DNA from: a virus
Direction: 5' to 3' (one strand)
Virus record (IMG/VR): IMGVR_UViG_3300037635_004132
Location: 1-23,710 of that record
Length of the DNA: 23,710 nt
Under the pieces are notes generated by a model that saw only the letters and a program-made list of their open reading frames with translations, did no database searches and was not told the origin of the DNA. The translations under genes were made by a program, and so were the position numbers. Each line of letters opens with the position of its first letter. Positions within the stretch are counted from its first letter, which is position 1. Shown here piece after piece: positions 19,401-22,843 of this stretch.

Positions 19401-19675
19401 ATGGCAAGCGCGCTCTGAACCAAGAGATGCTGCGAATAGCTCGCGGCTTCGAAGGCTTGGGCTTGTTGGCGAAGGATCAGTTCAGAATGCTAAAGAGTCG
19501 AGGCGTTGGAGGTAACCGCGCTCGACTTATGTTCCACGGCATCATGGATCGCCCCGAAATCAACAAGCAGTACGCCAAAGGCTTGGTCGAACGAGGCTAT
19601 GCGGCCCGCTTGAATGAGATGGTGAAAGCACGAAACAAGCGAGCCCGTTATCTCCATATCGAAGATCCCGATTAA
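7418..19675 (+). CDS. Giant 4085-aa multidomain polyvalent virion protein
   Basis: This single uninterrupted 12,258-nt frame is over half the window. Residues 1-530: charged helical region. About 546-575, 690-712 and 808-831: Ala/Gly-rich hydrophobic segments, with an EALEEGLDQ motif near 776-784, a look common in ejected phage proteins. About 860-1090: charged linkers with QLELGL (901-906) and QLELDL (1067-1072) and a basic patch near 1015-1024. About 1830-1990: zincin-like domain with LLEEYVHAF (E1875, H1879) in place of HExxH and DEFVANFL at 1938-1945. About 2047-2305: lower-GC inserted module. About 2315-2560: second zincin-like domain, HEEIGHE at 2387-2393. About 2650-2920: GNAT-like module (GRARIGSSFAETLL at 2735-2748, GYYSWPAYGFD at 2817-2827). 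About 2930-4085: helical C-terminus with hydrophobic segments near 3522-3542 and 3755-3783 and motifs PFIRFKMEVP (3718) and YLNPFSLLVDPFLR (3818). It probably enters the host with DNA and combines ejection with host takeover. No Shine-Dalgarno precedes the ATG. Confidence 0.9.
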   Translation: MSEVDRLMDLATGPAKPAVQFDSYSVWADSQSDDADVSAFHTGYADYLREEHIKAKAYDSAVEQDILKGMYGSLVKDGRLQEGDLEGFEKLNAAPEMGFDRRADFFLSSVEFDKDENSDYRKVQRYANHRDQIARGELKIMGEVSEDQTNLLEQRRLEAEDVMSRHGDDDLRRLAVKNGELAFASVLNDKGQRVVIAGDRALETDLLTGLKQSKTGGVTLSDALGAQAELETPEGFSLPRFQLRRVHEAATGLEELVKQDAFLQTQVAGHAQKMAKMEYDDGDKLSWGMDQFGQTATDIFGRLLGIAGTEENKIEREAQQRAEQTDVRQVVRSLVKRLNASGESDFTQEEVMKAYTQVVLNDATASGRFEFHDGDDEVGKNIRTFGYGAPSVHPAAMANEDTFNKMLAARDDISDSVKDNLRANRKAYLTDSFDDTSNLLGRSGVADDWHEALIEGRRQGKKNYEILDGFLADEKNFSAFSERAKGVAWSLWDAGAQLVAAVPAAMGADWAQDTLVASAQRNSDRRQVAQLFGEDFGFGQDIAETIAPMLTDVAATAALAAVTAKAGGVGAVAYQAGKQGARITAKGIVKGLTTSAFRNVGEKGAKDAAESLVVQGLIKESIKDTSGKGSMAAIKAYNGLLAQKIAKHSTLPAIFVPAATRSGGATYGSVYNTLSQDPSLSEEEIHDRALGAALGAGALTGLITATFSAFGRGGVEDALLKGLNYKQAKALIGSLSNTSGISNATFKEVVTAQAKATLKNFKLATAYGIIDDAKDEALEEGLDQLFNGFIEDAALHQNTPMVERFQQSMYAAALGGTMGAGATGIRKIAGSIAPDTYEKAAQARQLQDQFVTDVTARLATTDSPMTAQAVAALLTSKARKRGKAAATPQKPDAAPDQDEEQLELGLDVEPTADGAPATPTGQPRPTLAAVDARLVAIERELGPRTRLVGDSSNPDTMVSQDIRIPTSEESQLLELRKEIADREAPSLPTKEVEDAVAERMLQVATLMIEPASGRKNKKRSRRQQRQIQRLEDEIAFMQENNTTDIPAEIPKRAPVEQPAPPAPTQEQLELDLNTEETATPKQIIERLEALPAEDARARVLLAIDDMEGPRLFDRRIAMSILSTSKTGRTAPFNSLFPPNVTGAAEAAGADPQQAALNNAKHVDFFLPDQEEDLDPAPKRIGYVFPKDSERRKSFAVGKKVELDLKPFKEGDTAQEEELAEALSAVQLAQQGYPVRFGSGIKYGTIVDNKRMKSKSDFVANAVYTYYPTIEADASQISETRASTRQRTYFDPAQNKTVTGRIKMPLDADGRGIFTNDPVVVAEMLAHNIPVRAPNGTKNINPAIKPYIKRGYVTDVRMPSKDGSMLESAITRVDAPTDLRPNNNQFENIAKVQFRGLPPVENELNELLMAHSELGAERNMSDKIGQLFSSKNFKMDSEFADYTVQSTATEFALTSHLYELHKYFMDSRRRRTLVDSPKGKTINPSSRKRAIAELRSRLSGDPELSEMAEILSPMLRLKESAKPTHTEVVVQFIEDFVLNNPDFDGGVMPTFDSIFERTFNRYAQQQRERGVNERNKALVSIDTEEVGTNVIDTQQLRDGTLDVGGIDPAEQIDEGAFLNTVTNVIDTAIDSVDTDPMLRDALNDLALQSIYTNPDSGTVSHVQRMNTRDLMARIGTWMSAGDHATRPAALEFTALLESGGFRSGIELRNALRLTSMFGRIDGDASANPDVISEVRHQLSESLGQPVTEARARNFVRSMDGAMRRRLSRAVIGKISDADALEQNTIEAERLGLKSGDPSSVIAALEQISKRSKNKSHRLVAELLLEDKIFIQKVGFSMGQSNADIAGEYVRHTDGKHSVFLNMQKSNGIDLENVLLEEYVHAFMSDTLAKPDELLNSRQQTARRRLEGLYQIAQREYRRVADSNSADTNAVLEAGLENMDEFVANFLLDPDFQKFIKTLDTPVGQRGFFARILDAMVAMFRKISPKENALYASALKDVVDLSKSTMRSSAVPFKQQAASAVHEASNRIQEAGRVMTLRTSVMSAPETNAEASLRETYEPQTDEEVNAAERANQNNRSPILSVAAVRLANGQITIEDYARAVDAIDPFVVKGVEKTPSESSIRKYISTAKVDKVGVKVDPETLVEVRIDIPTYTKSVKDGNAVYAVTLHEPVSSTATRVGTPLSYVPMAHLTNVDMRTRAISGKGGAIRIAAGQGKTPLATVAGKLVSTSTIPKDISEYTEVSYNPIRSSEFRDVSNRRVVIGGDEAVSIGSRVYVKNPRYGSEPSGYIDSLTPEADIRYTSIPEAGSTQLISDSQKDLTTEQQQAEFEEVVGFLRERLPYGVQFKHDPNMPAAMGADGDFILINPKILMRGLESFDRLGKRKMVDIMLHEEIGHEASFGALTQAEIDGLVDSLSDEQYAEIASEYYRFNPDQQQQALANLQSEDPAVVAEEKFRLAEEKLRMRLQEITRGYTTEEDAEFWRSKPSLLAILKRYIGGVINKWAANRRLNGASGTMDAALTKVIGEMQAIELGFSRQKLSQTFNPNLPAESVEAYMRALNADPLGDIEDYTNAANQVALFAATAIDSKAFNRIMNYAGLNMELARRTKKRDIDVESMTDEERDAFMEEEQMALEMELAGAPIDLDDLDPELNQFMATDDEIFGVDSDLDSDVVFGEKIKEVFEAVNVGADYALEVKTDQGEVDIILKGDEGQEINSVDLYLQGNGVIKIGEMKSAEEIGRARIGSSFAETLLTTLIVNNQELGIRRITTTAGGSSSDVRTSRAYKEIINRFVAPNVNQEDSPSVKMSGMESLAPRNLSMNGYYSWPAYGFDMVKSPTSNPDTAIFDPMYFKTVESSIRNAVSDVGDNLDLYGSTVKDGEPADDAKGLTLKYVSGLTNEEIVQTLLKEAKAELKELRSLVTRPDGQIDFFYGLHDENIPRATRNRVAYLWQMYGVQTEVEMSLSRYSANLAAFLQRKFSSLIAVKQIPELTAIVDEFETNRRKLKKETDSESLPEAYQDLQDEYNARVINEGLLDFPVFTSIGQNAGNSSSLDGVDFGNVVQLLEMPMYEYQAYKAPKGWLSRLFMGDVGRPVKQLIDQREAFKRASTRLVKQYKEKMDKLIVEAYGDPSNTDWDLIAQAQGYVDGGLLNEDTIQQFDDEHMARLDRINQNDQLTPREKQIMRDSSRAKRDKSIENAEELALKQAQRASDAALTKLGQRSSELAAHIKSMRRDLIQPIQQKMKDAGLTDEISAKIDRTGGIYITRAYRMFNDPTFAERVRTDPQYADLRDRAMKFFEDELYKNMYNSTYSQTYDKLVDQGMDAGLAKAKAEDKATKKAKKAVKKAYDKAGYGHTAGSAALEAFLDKYSERTGVSPQSANGLKVLEDNLKKRKDVPKVIRELLGEYGPQEGTDLIVRTFSTVANVAAQQTFLNNVAEVGKQQGFLVDQATYEAARDQYEDYVPLRRGNSTNPNDPLNNLYGPRDMVEAMQDTLNPSFTVDHNSTSEKAVRGLSVVAQKLTGQAMAMKTLGSVGFFLRNALGNFLFFGPAQGFFRVDKMMGRSLMFNRTSLDEKGQRLTDAQVQEYLTELTGLNIVGDELHAGLLRQLLNGEIDPDSALAKINKAIDEIPVIGKTKKGAATLQKKLADLSAAIDGRYKIAYYENELSMLLEAKRRYPKSDIGRMSEYDLKRMAAEKVLMTAQSLSQAPPLAQSLTKSGFGMVFAPFIRFKMEVPRIVINTYKLAARERKSNNPMVRARGTRRFFAMTGVLGGFSAAVPATLAALSGVGGEEDEALRKSMPEYLRGHTFFYLRDDKGNLRSVNMTYLNPFSLLVDPFLRSLPKLAKGDISDAVGQFTKGMVFDTYLDDQILAGSMMDVLKNRNSTTDDPIWVEGVDGLGASLLKSATYLYENSYQPRLLKDMIDAKNATGGDYEGFSNSPLGQLLDGAYPVKVHEVDLQKQYRRFIYSHLDRMSAVNKQKYELYSKESFDPDKIDSIYQRELDGKRALNQEMLRIARGFEGLGLLAKDQFRMLKSRGVGGNRARLMFHGIMDRPEINKQYAKGLVERGYAARLNEMVKARNKRARYLHIEDPD

Positions 19676-20010
19676 GCGTCGGCCCATTCTCCAATGGTCT
19701 TGAGGAACGCTTCAGCGCGTTGGGCGGCGGTAAGCGTTAGAGTGTGTACACCGCTGTTAGAGCAGCCCGACATTGCACAAAGTCTGTCATAATAGCGAAC
19801 TTGCCATTCCCAACCTCGTGCAAATAAAACTTCCTCTGCCTCATGCATAGCGTTGAGGTCGTAGAGGTAGTCGGGCGTTTCTTTTAGAATAGGTGATTCA
19901 TTAGGAGCAACTCCATAAGGAACTTGCTCCCCATCGTAGCTTTTTATTAGTCGGCACTCAGTCCACCCGCACGCCTCTGCGATTGCGATTCGTTGTTGTT
20001 CAGGATTCAT
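19672..20010 (-). CDS. Phage ABA-sandwich-like protein, 112 aa
   Basis: This 112-residue protein begins MNPEQQRIAIAEACGWTECR. The pattern IAEACGW, then PDYLYDLNAMHEAEEVL in the middle and AAQRAEAFLKTIGEW at the end matches what I recall as the phage 'ABA sandwich' family of small proteins of unknown function. The Trp and DLN signatures are well preserved. Its stop codon and that of the giant gene share the palindrome TTAA at 19672-19675, so the two genes converge with no terminator space. The ATG at 20010 lies inside a 20-bp direct repeat that also occurs at 20398-20417. The leader is A/C-rich (GAGAAAACAACC) without a Shine-Dalgarno. Confidence 0.75.
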   Translation of the reverse strand: MNPEQQRIAIAEACGWTECRLIKSYDGEQVPYGVAPNESPILKETPDYLYDLNAMHEAEEVLFARGWEWQVRYYDRLCAMSGCSNSGVHTLTLTAAQRAEAFLKTIGEWADA

Positions 20011-20017
20011 GGTTGTT
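19998..20017. repeat. 20-bp direct repeat, copy 1, over the start of the 112-aa gene
   Basis: GTTCAGGATTCATGGTTGTT is identical to 20398-20417. On the minus strand it contains the leader AACAACC and the first codons ATGAATCCTGAAC of the 112-aa protein gene. Confidence 0.85.
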
Positions 20018-20022
20018 TTCTC

Positions 20023-20042
20023 TCGTTTTCGGTTGGTGGTTC
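20023..20042 (-). repeat. Repeated 3'-end/leader element, copy D
   Basis: On the plus strand this reads TCGTTTTCGGTTGGTGGTTC. Unlike copies A-C, it lies at and beyond the stop codon of the gene (20041-20376), not in the frame that would read PPTEN. Its conservation is therefore at the nucleotide level. It sits 13-32 nt upstream of the ATG at 20010. Confidence 0.5.
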
Positions 20043-20376
20043 ACTTGTCTTGCACGGGTTTAAGTTCCGCAATTCGCTCGCGCACCTGCTCGGCTGAGTA
20101 TTGCACCCCGTCAATCTCGATGGTTTGCTTTTGTCCTTCAATGTGTCCATCGCTGTCCTCATAGTATGTCTCATTGCCATTGGAATCGTATTCACACTTC
20201 GTCCAATAGCCATTGCTGCCCTCAAAGTATGTCTGGTTGCCGTTGGAGTCGTATTCCCACTTCCACCAAAAGCCATCGCTGTCCTCAGAGTATGTCTCGT
20301 TGCCGTTGGCATCGTGTATACTAAAAGGATACGATACTTTCCCGAATTGTTCTTTGTATGCTTGTGCTAGTGTCAT
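20041..20376 (-). CDS. YD-type repeat protein, 111 aa
   Basis: This 111-residue protein has an N-terminal helix (MTLAQAYKEQFGKVSYPFSI), then three tandem 21-residue repeats around the motif [YH]D[SA]NGNxTYxEDSDGxWxK at about residues 20-80. A C-terminal segment (IEIDGVQYSAEQVRERIAEL) follows. The repeats resemble the YD/RHS-like or MORN-like beta-hairpin repeats found in small phage proteins, where they may bind ligands or other proteins. The alternative overlapping frame on the same strand is a shadow with repetitive Arg/Thr/Ala content. The gene is bounded by two identical 20-bp direct repeats, suggesting that it was inserted as a cassette. No Shine-Dalgarno; the leader is A/C-rich. Confidence 0.75.
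   Translation of the reverse strand: MTLAQAYKEQFGKVSYPFSIHDANGNETYSEDSDGFWWKWEYDSNGNQTYFEGSNGYWTKCEYDSNGNETYYEDSDGHIEGQKQTIEIDGVQYSAEQVRERIAELKPVQDK
20165..20331. repeat. Tandem 63-bp repeats inside the YD-repeat gene
   Basis: TATGTCT recurs at 20165, 20228 and 20291, a 63-nt period equal to 21 codons. Copies differ by scattered substitutions. The third copy is partial. These are coding repeats, not CRISPR, because there are no spacers. Confidence 0.8.
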
Positions 20377-20397
20377 GTTTTTTGTGGTTTGTTTGGG

Positions 20398-20417
20398 GTT
20401 CAGGATTCATGGTTGTT
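20398..20417. repeat. 20-bp direct repeat, copy 2, over the end of the 86-aa gene
   Basis: This is identical to 19998-20017. On the minus strand it forms the last codons and stop of the upstream gene (NNHES, TGA) and contains an ATGAATCCTGAAC that looks like a fossil start codon of the 112-aa gene. Confidence 0.85.
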
Positions 20418-20660
20418 CTTTTGTTCAAGCATTGCGTCTGCGATGTTGTAGCACAGGATGGCGATGGTGTTGAGCGTTTCGTCCTTCGGTGGTTGGCGTC
20501 GGGATTTAGCGGCTTCACGTATCGTCATCTCTGCTACGTTGGGTATCGCTTGAGCGGCGAAGTAATCTCGTAGGGTCATGCCTTGAAGATGTGGGTCATC
20601 TCCTCGACGACCTTGTAGGTCTTGCGGGAATGCTGGTTGGTTGTGTTGTTTGTCGGGCAT
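20400..20660 (-). CDS. Small phage protein with GMTLRDYFAAQA motif, 86 aa
   Basis: This 86-residue protein begins MPDKQHNQPAFP. The order QPAFP, GMTLRDYFAAQA, then a C-terminal helix NTIAILCYNIADAMLEQK matches a very widespread family of small phage and prophage proteins of unknown function. I preferred the ATG at 20660 because family members usually begin shortly before the QPAFP segment. A GTG at 20717 in the same frame would add 19 residues (MIKGLGYKVYPNVTVTDKL) and leave only an 18-nt gap to the upstream gene, so it remains possible. The last codons and stop lie in the 20-bp direct repeat. Confidence 0.75.
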   Translation of the reverse strand: MPDKQHNQPAFPQDLQGRRGDDPHLQGMTLRDYFAAQAIPNVAEMTIREAAKSRRQPPKDETLNTIAILCYNIADAMLEQKNNHES

Positions 20661-20718
20661 AAGTTTGTCGGTGACAGTTACGTTAGGGTAGACCTTGTAC
20701 CCTAAACCTTTGATCACT

Positions 20719-20746
20719 GGTTCAGGATTCAGGGTTCAGGGTTCAG
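20719..20746. repeat. Heptanucleotide tandem repeat (G[GA]TTCAG)x4
   Basis: Four 7-nt units, GGTTCAG, GATTCAG, GGTTCAG, GGTTCAG, run from 20719 to 20746. They overlap the final codons and stop of the 20736-21062 gene. The unit shares GGTTCAGGATTCA with the 20-bp direct repeats and with the leader at about 22717-22731. Confidence 0.7.
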
Positions 20747-21062
20747 GTACGGGGTTGAGTTCTTTCTGGCATCTGATCTCGCCCCATTCGGTGACACCGA
20801 ACGCGACAGACTTGCCATTAGCAAACAGGATCACGACTTCGCCAGCCGTAGGCATGACGATCTCGTGGAGAGTATTGGGTTGGTCGCTCGCTACCTGTTG
20901 GGAAAGGTGGGCGATGTCCATGCCCTTATGGATGTCGGAGCGGTCTGACTTTGCTTCGTAAGAGAAGAAAGCGGACTCGACAAACTCTCCGAAGATGAAC
21001 CTCGCCCTTCGGGTCAGGTCGTCACTGAACACATGGATCGTTTCGCTGGTTGCAGTTTTCAT
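20736..21062 (-). CDS. Hypothetical phage protein, 108 aa
   Basis: This 108-residue protein begins MKTATSETIHVFSDDLTRRA. It has a mixed alpha/beta look, ending in strands (EVVILFANGKSVAFGVTEWG) and then NPVPEP, whose codons come from the heptanucleotide repeat. There is no Cys cluster, signal or membrane segment. I chose the ATG at 21062 because it follows the upstream gene's stop by 20 nt. An earlier in-frame start at 21110 would overlap that gene. The leader (CCAACACGAAAC) is A/C-rich and lacks a Shine-Dalgarno. I do not recognise the family. Confidence 0.6.
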   Translation of the reverse strand: MKTATSETIHVFSDDLTRRARFIFGEFVESAFFSYEAKSDRSDIHKGMDIAHLSQQVASDQPNTLHEIVMPTAGEVVILFANGKSVAFGVTEWGEIRCQKELNPVPEP

Positions 21063-21082
21063 GTTTCGTGTTGGGGTTGGAA

Positions 21083-21418
21083 TTACACATGCGCCATGAA
21101 CCCTGTACAACCTATCGGGTATCCGTCAGCGTCACGAACGAGCCGTGCAGGAGACAGTACATCAGCGCGCTTAGCTGCCTGAGCCACGACGAGCGGCACG
21201 ATGTAGAAGGTGTCGGGTTCAGGTTCAGGCAGGTTGTCGATGACGGGGTTGGTGTGTCGGGTGACTTCGATCTCTGCGTCTTCGTACTCCAGCGCACCTG
21301 CTGATTCGGTCTCGTAGCTGAGGCGAGCGATGCGGCCAGATGGAAAGATATCCAGCTTATGGCCTTTCGGGATAAGGATATTGATGGTGTGAGGGGTGAG
21401 GTTTATAATGCGGTTCAT
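21083..21418 (-). CDS. Conserved phage protein (NLTPHxxNI family), 111 aa
   Basis: This 111-residue protein begins MNRIINLTPHTINILIPKGH. The order NLTPHxxNI, PSGRIARL, NLPEPEPDTFYIVPLVVAQA, RADVLSP and VRDADGYPIGCTGF is a familiar pattern in many phages and some bacterial genomes, always of unknown function. All the recognisable blocks are present at normal length. The fold is probably mostly beta. The start overlaps the stop of the preceding gene by one base (TAATG), so translation is likely coupled. Confidence 0.75.
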   Translation of the reverse strand: MNRIINLTPHTINILIPKGHKLDIFPSGRIARLSYETESAGALEYEDAEIEVTRHTNPVIDNLPEPEPDTFYIVPLVVAQAAKRADVLSPARLVRDADGYPIGCTGFMAHV

Positions 21419-21714
21419 TAGAGTTGGGAGTTAATGTTGTTGATTCGTTCGATACGGGTGGTGAGTTGGTTGCACCGCAACAGGTAGTAGAGATACATGA
21501 CTAACTCTACAAGATACAGGGTGCAGAAGATCCCCGCCAGAACGGCGAAGATCTTAGCTGAGGTGTTGAAAGCACCAGCGATCAGGCTGATGCCGACGGC
21601 GAGACTGCCGAAGAACACGAACGGCGTGGCGTAGACCAGCATAACGAAGCGGGCTGCTGCCATCTTGTCGCGGTATTCGTCGACCAGTTCGTGTAAGTAG
21701 TGGTAGATGAACAT
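21418..21714 (-). CDS. Small two-helix membrane protein, 98 aa
   Basis: This 98-residue protein begins MFIYHYLHELVDEYRDKMAA. Two hydrophobic segments, about residues 21-46 (FVMLVYATPFVFFGSLAVGI and onward) and about 53-77 (AKIFAVLAGIFCTLYLVELV and onward), are separated by a short polar turn. This gives a probable helical hairpin with charged N- and C-terminal tails. Size and topology would allow a holin or a superinfection or membrane-remodelling protein, but no lysis gene is adjacent and the C-terminus is not strongly basic, so I leave it unassigned. The ATG at 21714 is 4 nt after the upstream stop. Its own stop overlaps the next start by 1 nt. Confidence 0.65.
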   Translation of the reverse strand: MFIYHYLHELVDEYRDKMAAARFVMLVYATPFVFFGSLAVGISLIAGAFNTSAKIFAVLAGIFCTLYLVELVMYLYYLLRCNQLTTRIERINNINSQL

Positions 21715-21718
21715 GGTA

Positions 21719-22165
21719 TCAGTCGGTGTAGATTTCGATGTCGTCAATGTGGATGATGCCATCCCACACATCACGGTAGCTTTTGGTCTGCGGGCAGCCA
21801 GCGACTTGGAAGTCTTTGTCGAAGTCGACGACCACGCCTAGATCACAATGCTCATCCTTGAGCGGGCCTAAGTCCGCCTCTTCCATACGGATGACGCCGA
21901 TGCAGCCAGCGTCCACGCCGAAGCGGAAGGGCTCTTCGTTGTCTTCGCCTTCGACGTAGTGGTCGGACTCATACGAGCCGTCACCCCACATCGTAGAGGA
22001 CACAGCGAACGGGCGGCCATTGAAGACGCCTTCGGTGAAGGTGAAGTCATCGAGTTCCATAAGCTCGACCATACCCATCCAGTCGTCATCAGAGATAACG
22101 TAGCAGAGGTCGCCGATGAAGTATCGGCCAGCGGGTAGTGTAGTGATTGATTGTTCAGCGTTCAT
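21719..22165 (-). CDS. Conserved phage protein (GxYxIGDLCYVI family), 148 aa
   Basis: This 148-residue acidic protein begins MNAEQSITTLPAGRYFIGDL. The pattern LPAGRYFIGDLCYVISDDDW, then an internal WGDGSYES and FGVDAGCIGVI is widespread in phage and bacterial small proteins of unknown function. Such proteins are predicted to be largely beta. The C-terminus (GIIHIDDIEIYTD) is acidic. The ATG at 22165 is preceded by a long C/A-rich leader (CAACAACAACCAACAACCC) without a Shine-Dalgarno. Its first codons, ATGAACGCTGAACAA, closely resemble those of the 112-aa gene. It is followed after 4 nt by the membrane protein gene. Confidence 0.75.
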   Translation of the reverse strand: MNAEQSITTLPAGRYFIGDLCYVISDDDWMGMVELMELDDFTFTEGVFNGRPFAVSSTMWGDGSYESDHYVEGEDNEEPFRFGVDAGCIGVIRMEEADLGPLKDEHCDLGVVVDFDKDFQVAGCPQTKSYRDVWDGIIHIDDIEIYTD

Positions 22166-22200
22166 GCTTCAGGTGGTGGGTTGTTGGTTGTTGTTGGGGG

Positions 22201-22731
22201 TTACAGGAATTGTTCTTCGTGGTCGTCGAACATGGTAGGCTCGTTGTCCTCGTGGGACGGATGCCAGCGGACTTCTTCGAGTTCGTCGGGCGACAGCTTG
22301 TCGGCACGAGCAAAAAGCACCTTCGGCGGACAGGAGAAGTACAGCAGGAGGGCGGGGCAGAGCCAGCCTTCAGCGTCTGTCTCGCTGCACTTGTAGACGT
22401 TGCCGCTGTTCGCAGCGTACTGCCACTCAAGTGAGCGGACAGCGTTCGGGAACTCGAAGGGCGAGAACGTCAGGCGGAAGCCATCCTTCACGTCTTTCGG
22501 ATTGATGCCGCTGCGGATGAGGATGTCGTCGATGATCTCGCTCATGCCGCAGACAAATGCTTCGGCCACGAGTTCGTTATCGGCGTCGTCGTAAACCCAC
22601 ATACCGTGCTTGCGGTAGGGCAGGAGGGATTGGACAGCGGCGATGGGTTTGATGTTGTCCCATACTTGGGAAGGATGGGTCAGGTTAGTAGGTGGGTTGC
22701 TCATGTTATGGGGTAGGGGTTCAGGTTTCAT
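22201..22731 (-). CDS. DUF6717-like conserved phage protein, 176 aa
   Basis: This protein has 176 residues from the ATG at 22731. The family core starts near residue 24: LLPYRKHGMWVYDDADNELV, then VAEAFVCGM, GFRLTFSPFEFP and EGWLCPALLLYFSCPPKVLF. From memory these blocks (PYKxxGxWVFDD, EPFVxG, GWLCPALxxYF) define the DUF6717 family of unknown function. An alternative ATG at 22704 (MSNPPTNL) would remove nine residues outside the core and is about as likely. The first codons ATGAAACCTGAACCCC resemble the repeated start-region motif seen at 20010 and 20410. The leader is A/C-rich without a Shine-Dalgarno. Confidence 0.7.
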   Translation of the reverse strand: MKPEPLPHNMSNPPTNLTHPSQVWDNIKPIAAVQSLLPYRKHGMWVYDDADNELVAEAFVCGMSEIIDDILIRSGINPKDVKDGFRLTFSPFEFPNAVRSLEWQYAANSGNVYKCSETDAEGWLCPALLLYFSCPPKVLFARADKLSPDELEEVRWHPSHEDNEPTMFDDHEEQFL

Positions 22732-22762
22732 ATTGGTGTTAAGTTGAATTGTGGGTTGAGGG

Positions 22763-22843
22763 TTATCCTGCGATCATCCAAAGAATGATCAGGAAGACGG
22801 AAGCAGGGATCGCTGCACAGAGGAATGATAGGATAGCATTCAT
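22763..22843 (-). CDS. 26-aa single-pass membrane peptide coupled to the VWA gene
   Basis: An ATG at 22843 opens a 26-codon frame starting MNAILSFLCAAIPASVFLII and ending LWMIAG before a TAA. Nearly the whole peptide is one hydrophobic helix. Its ATG overlaps the TGA of the upstream VWA-domain gene in an ATGA, the strongest evidence that it is translated. It also fills what would otherwise be a 108-nt gap in a region where genes are packed end to end. The function is unknown. A small membrane modulator or a spurious hydrophobic frame are the alternatives. It lacks an independent ribosome binding site. Confidence 0.5.
   Translation of the reverse strand: MNAILSFLCAAIPASVFLIILWMIAG

Noticed and set aside
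20007-20312. Overlapping minus-strand frame in the YD-repeat gene, ending SEPPTENERKQP
   Set aside because: Its Arg/Thr/Ala/Met repeats are an out-of-frame reading of the 63-bp coding repeats. The PPTEN end arises from the shared nucleotide element. An ancestral frameshift cannot be wholly excluded, since its stop overlaps the next start in an ATGA.
20165-20331. CRISPR-like array
   Set aside because: The 63-bp periodicity has no spacers and encodes repeated peptides in frame.
21418-21714. Holin
   Set aside because: Two membrane segments fit, but there is no endolysin or spanin nearby and no strongly basic tail, so the name is not supported.
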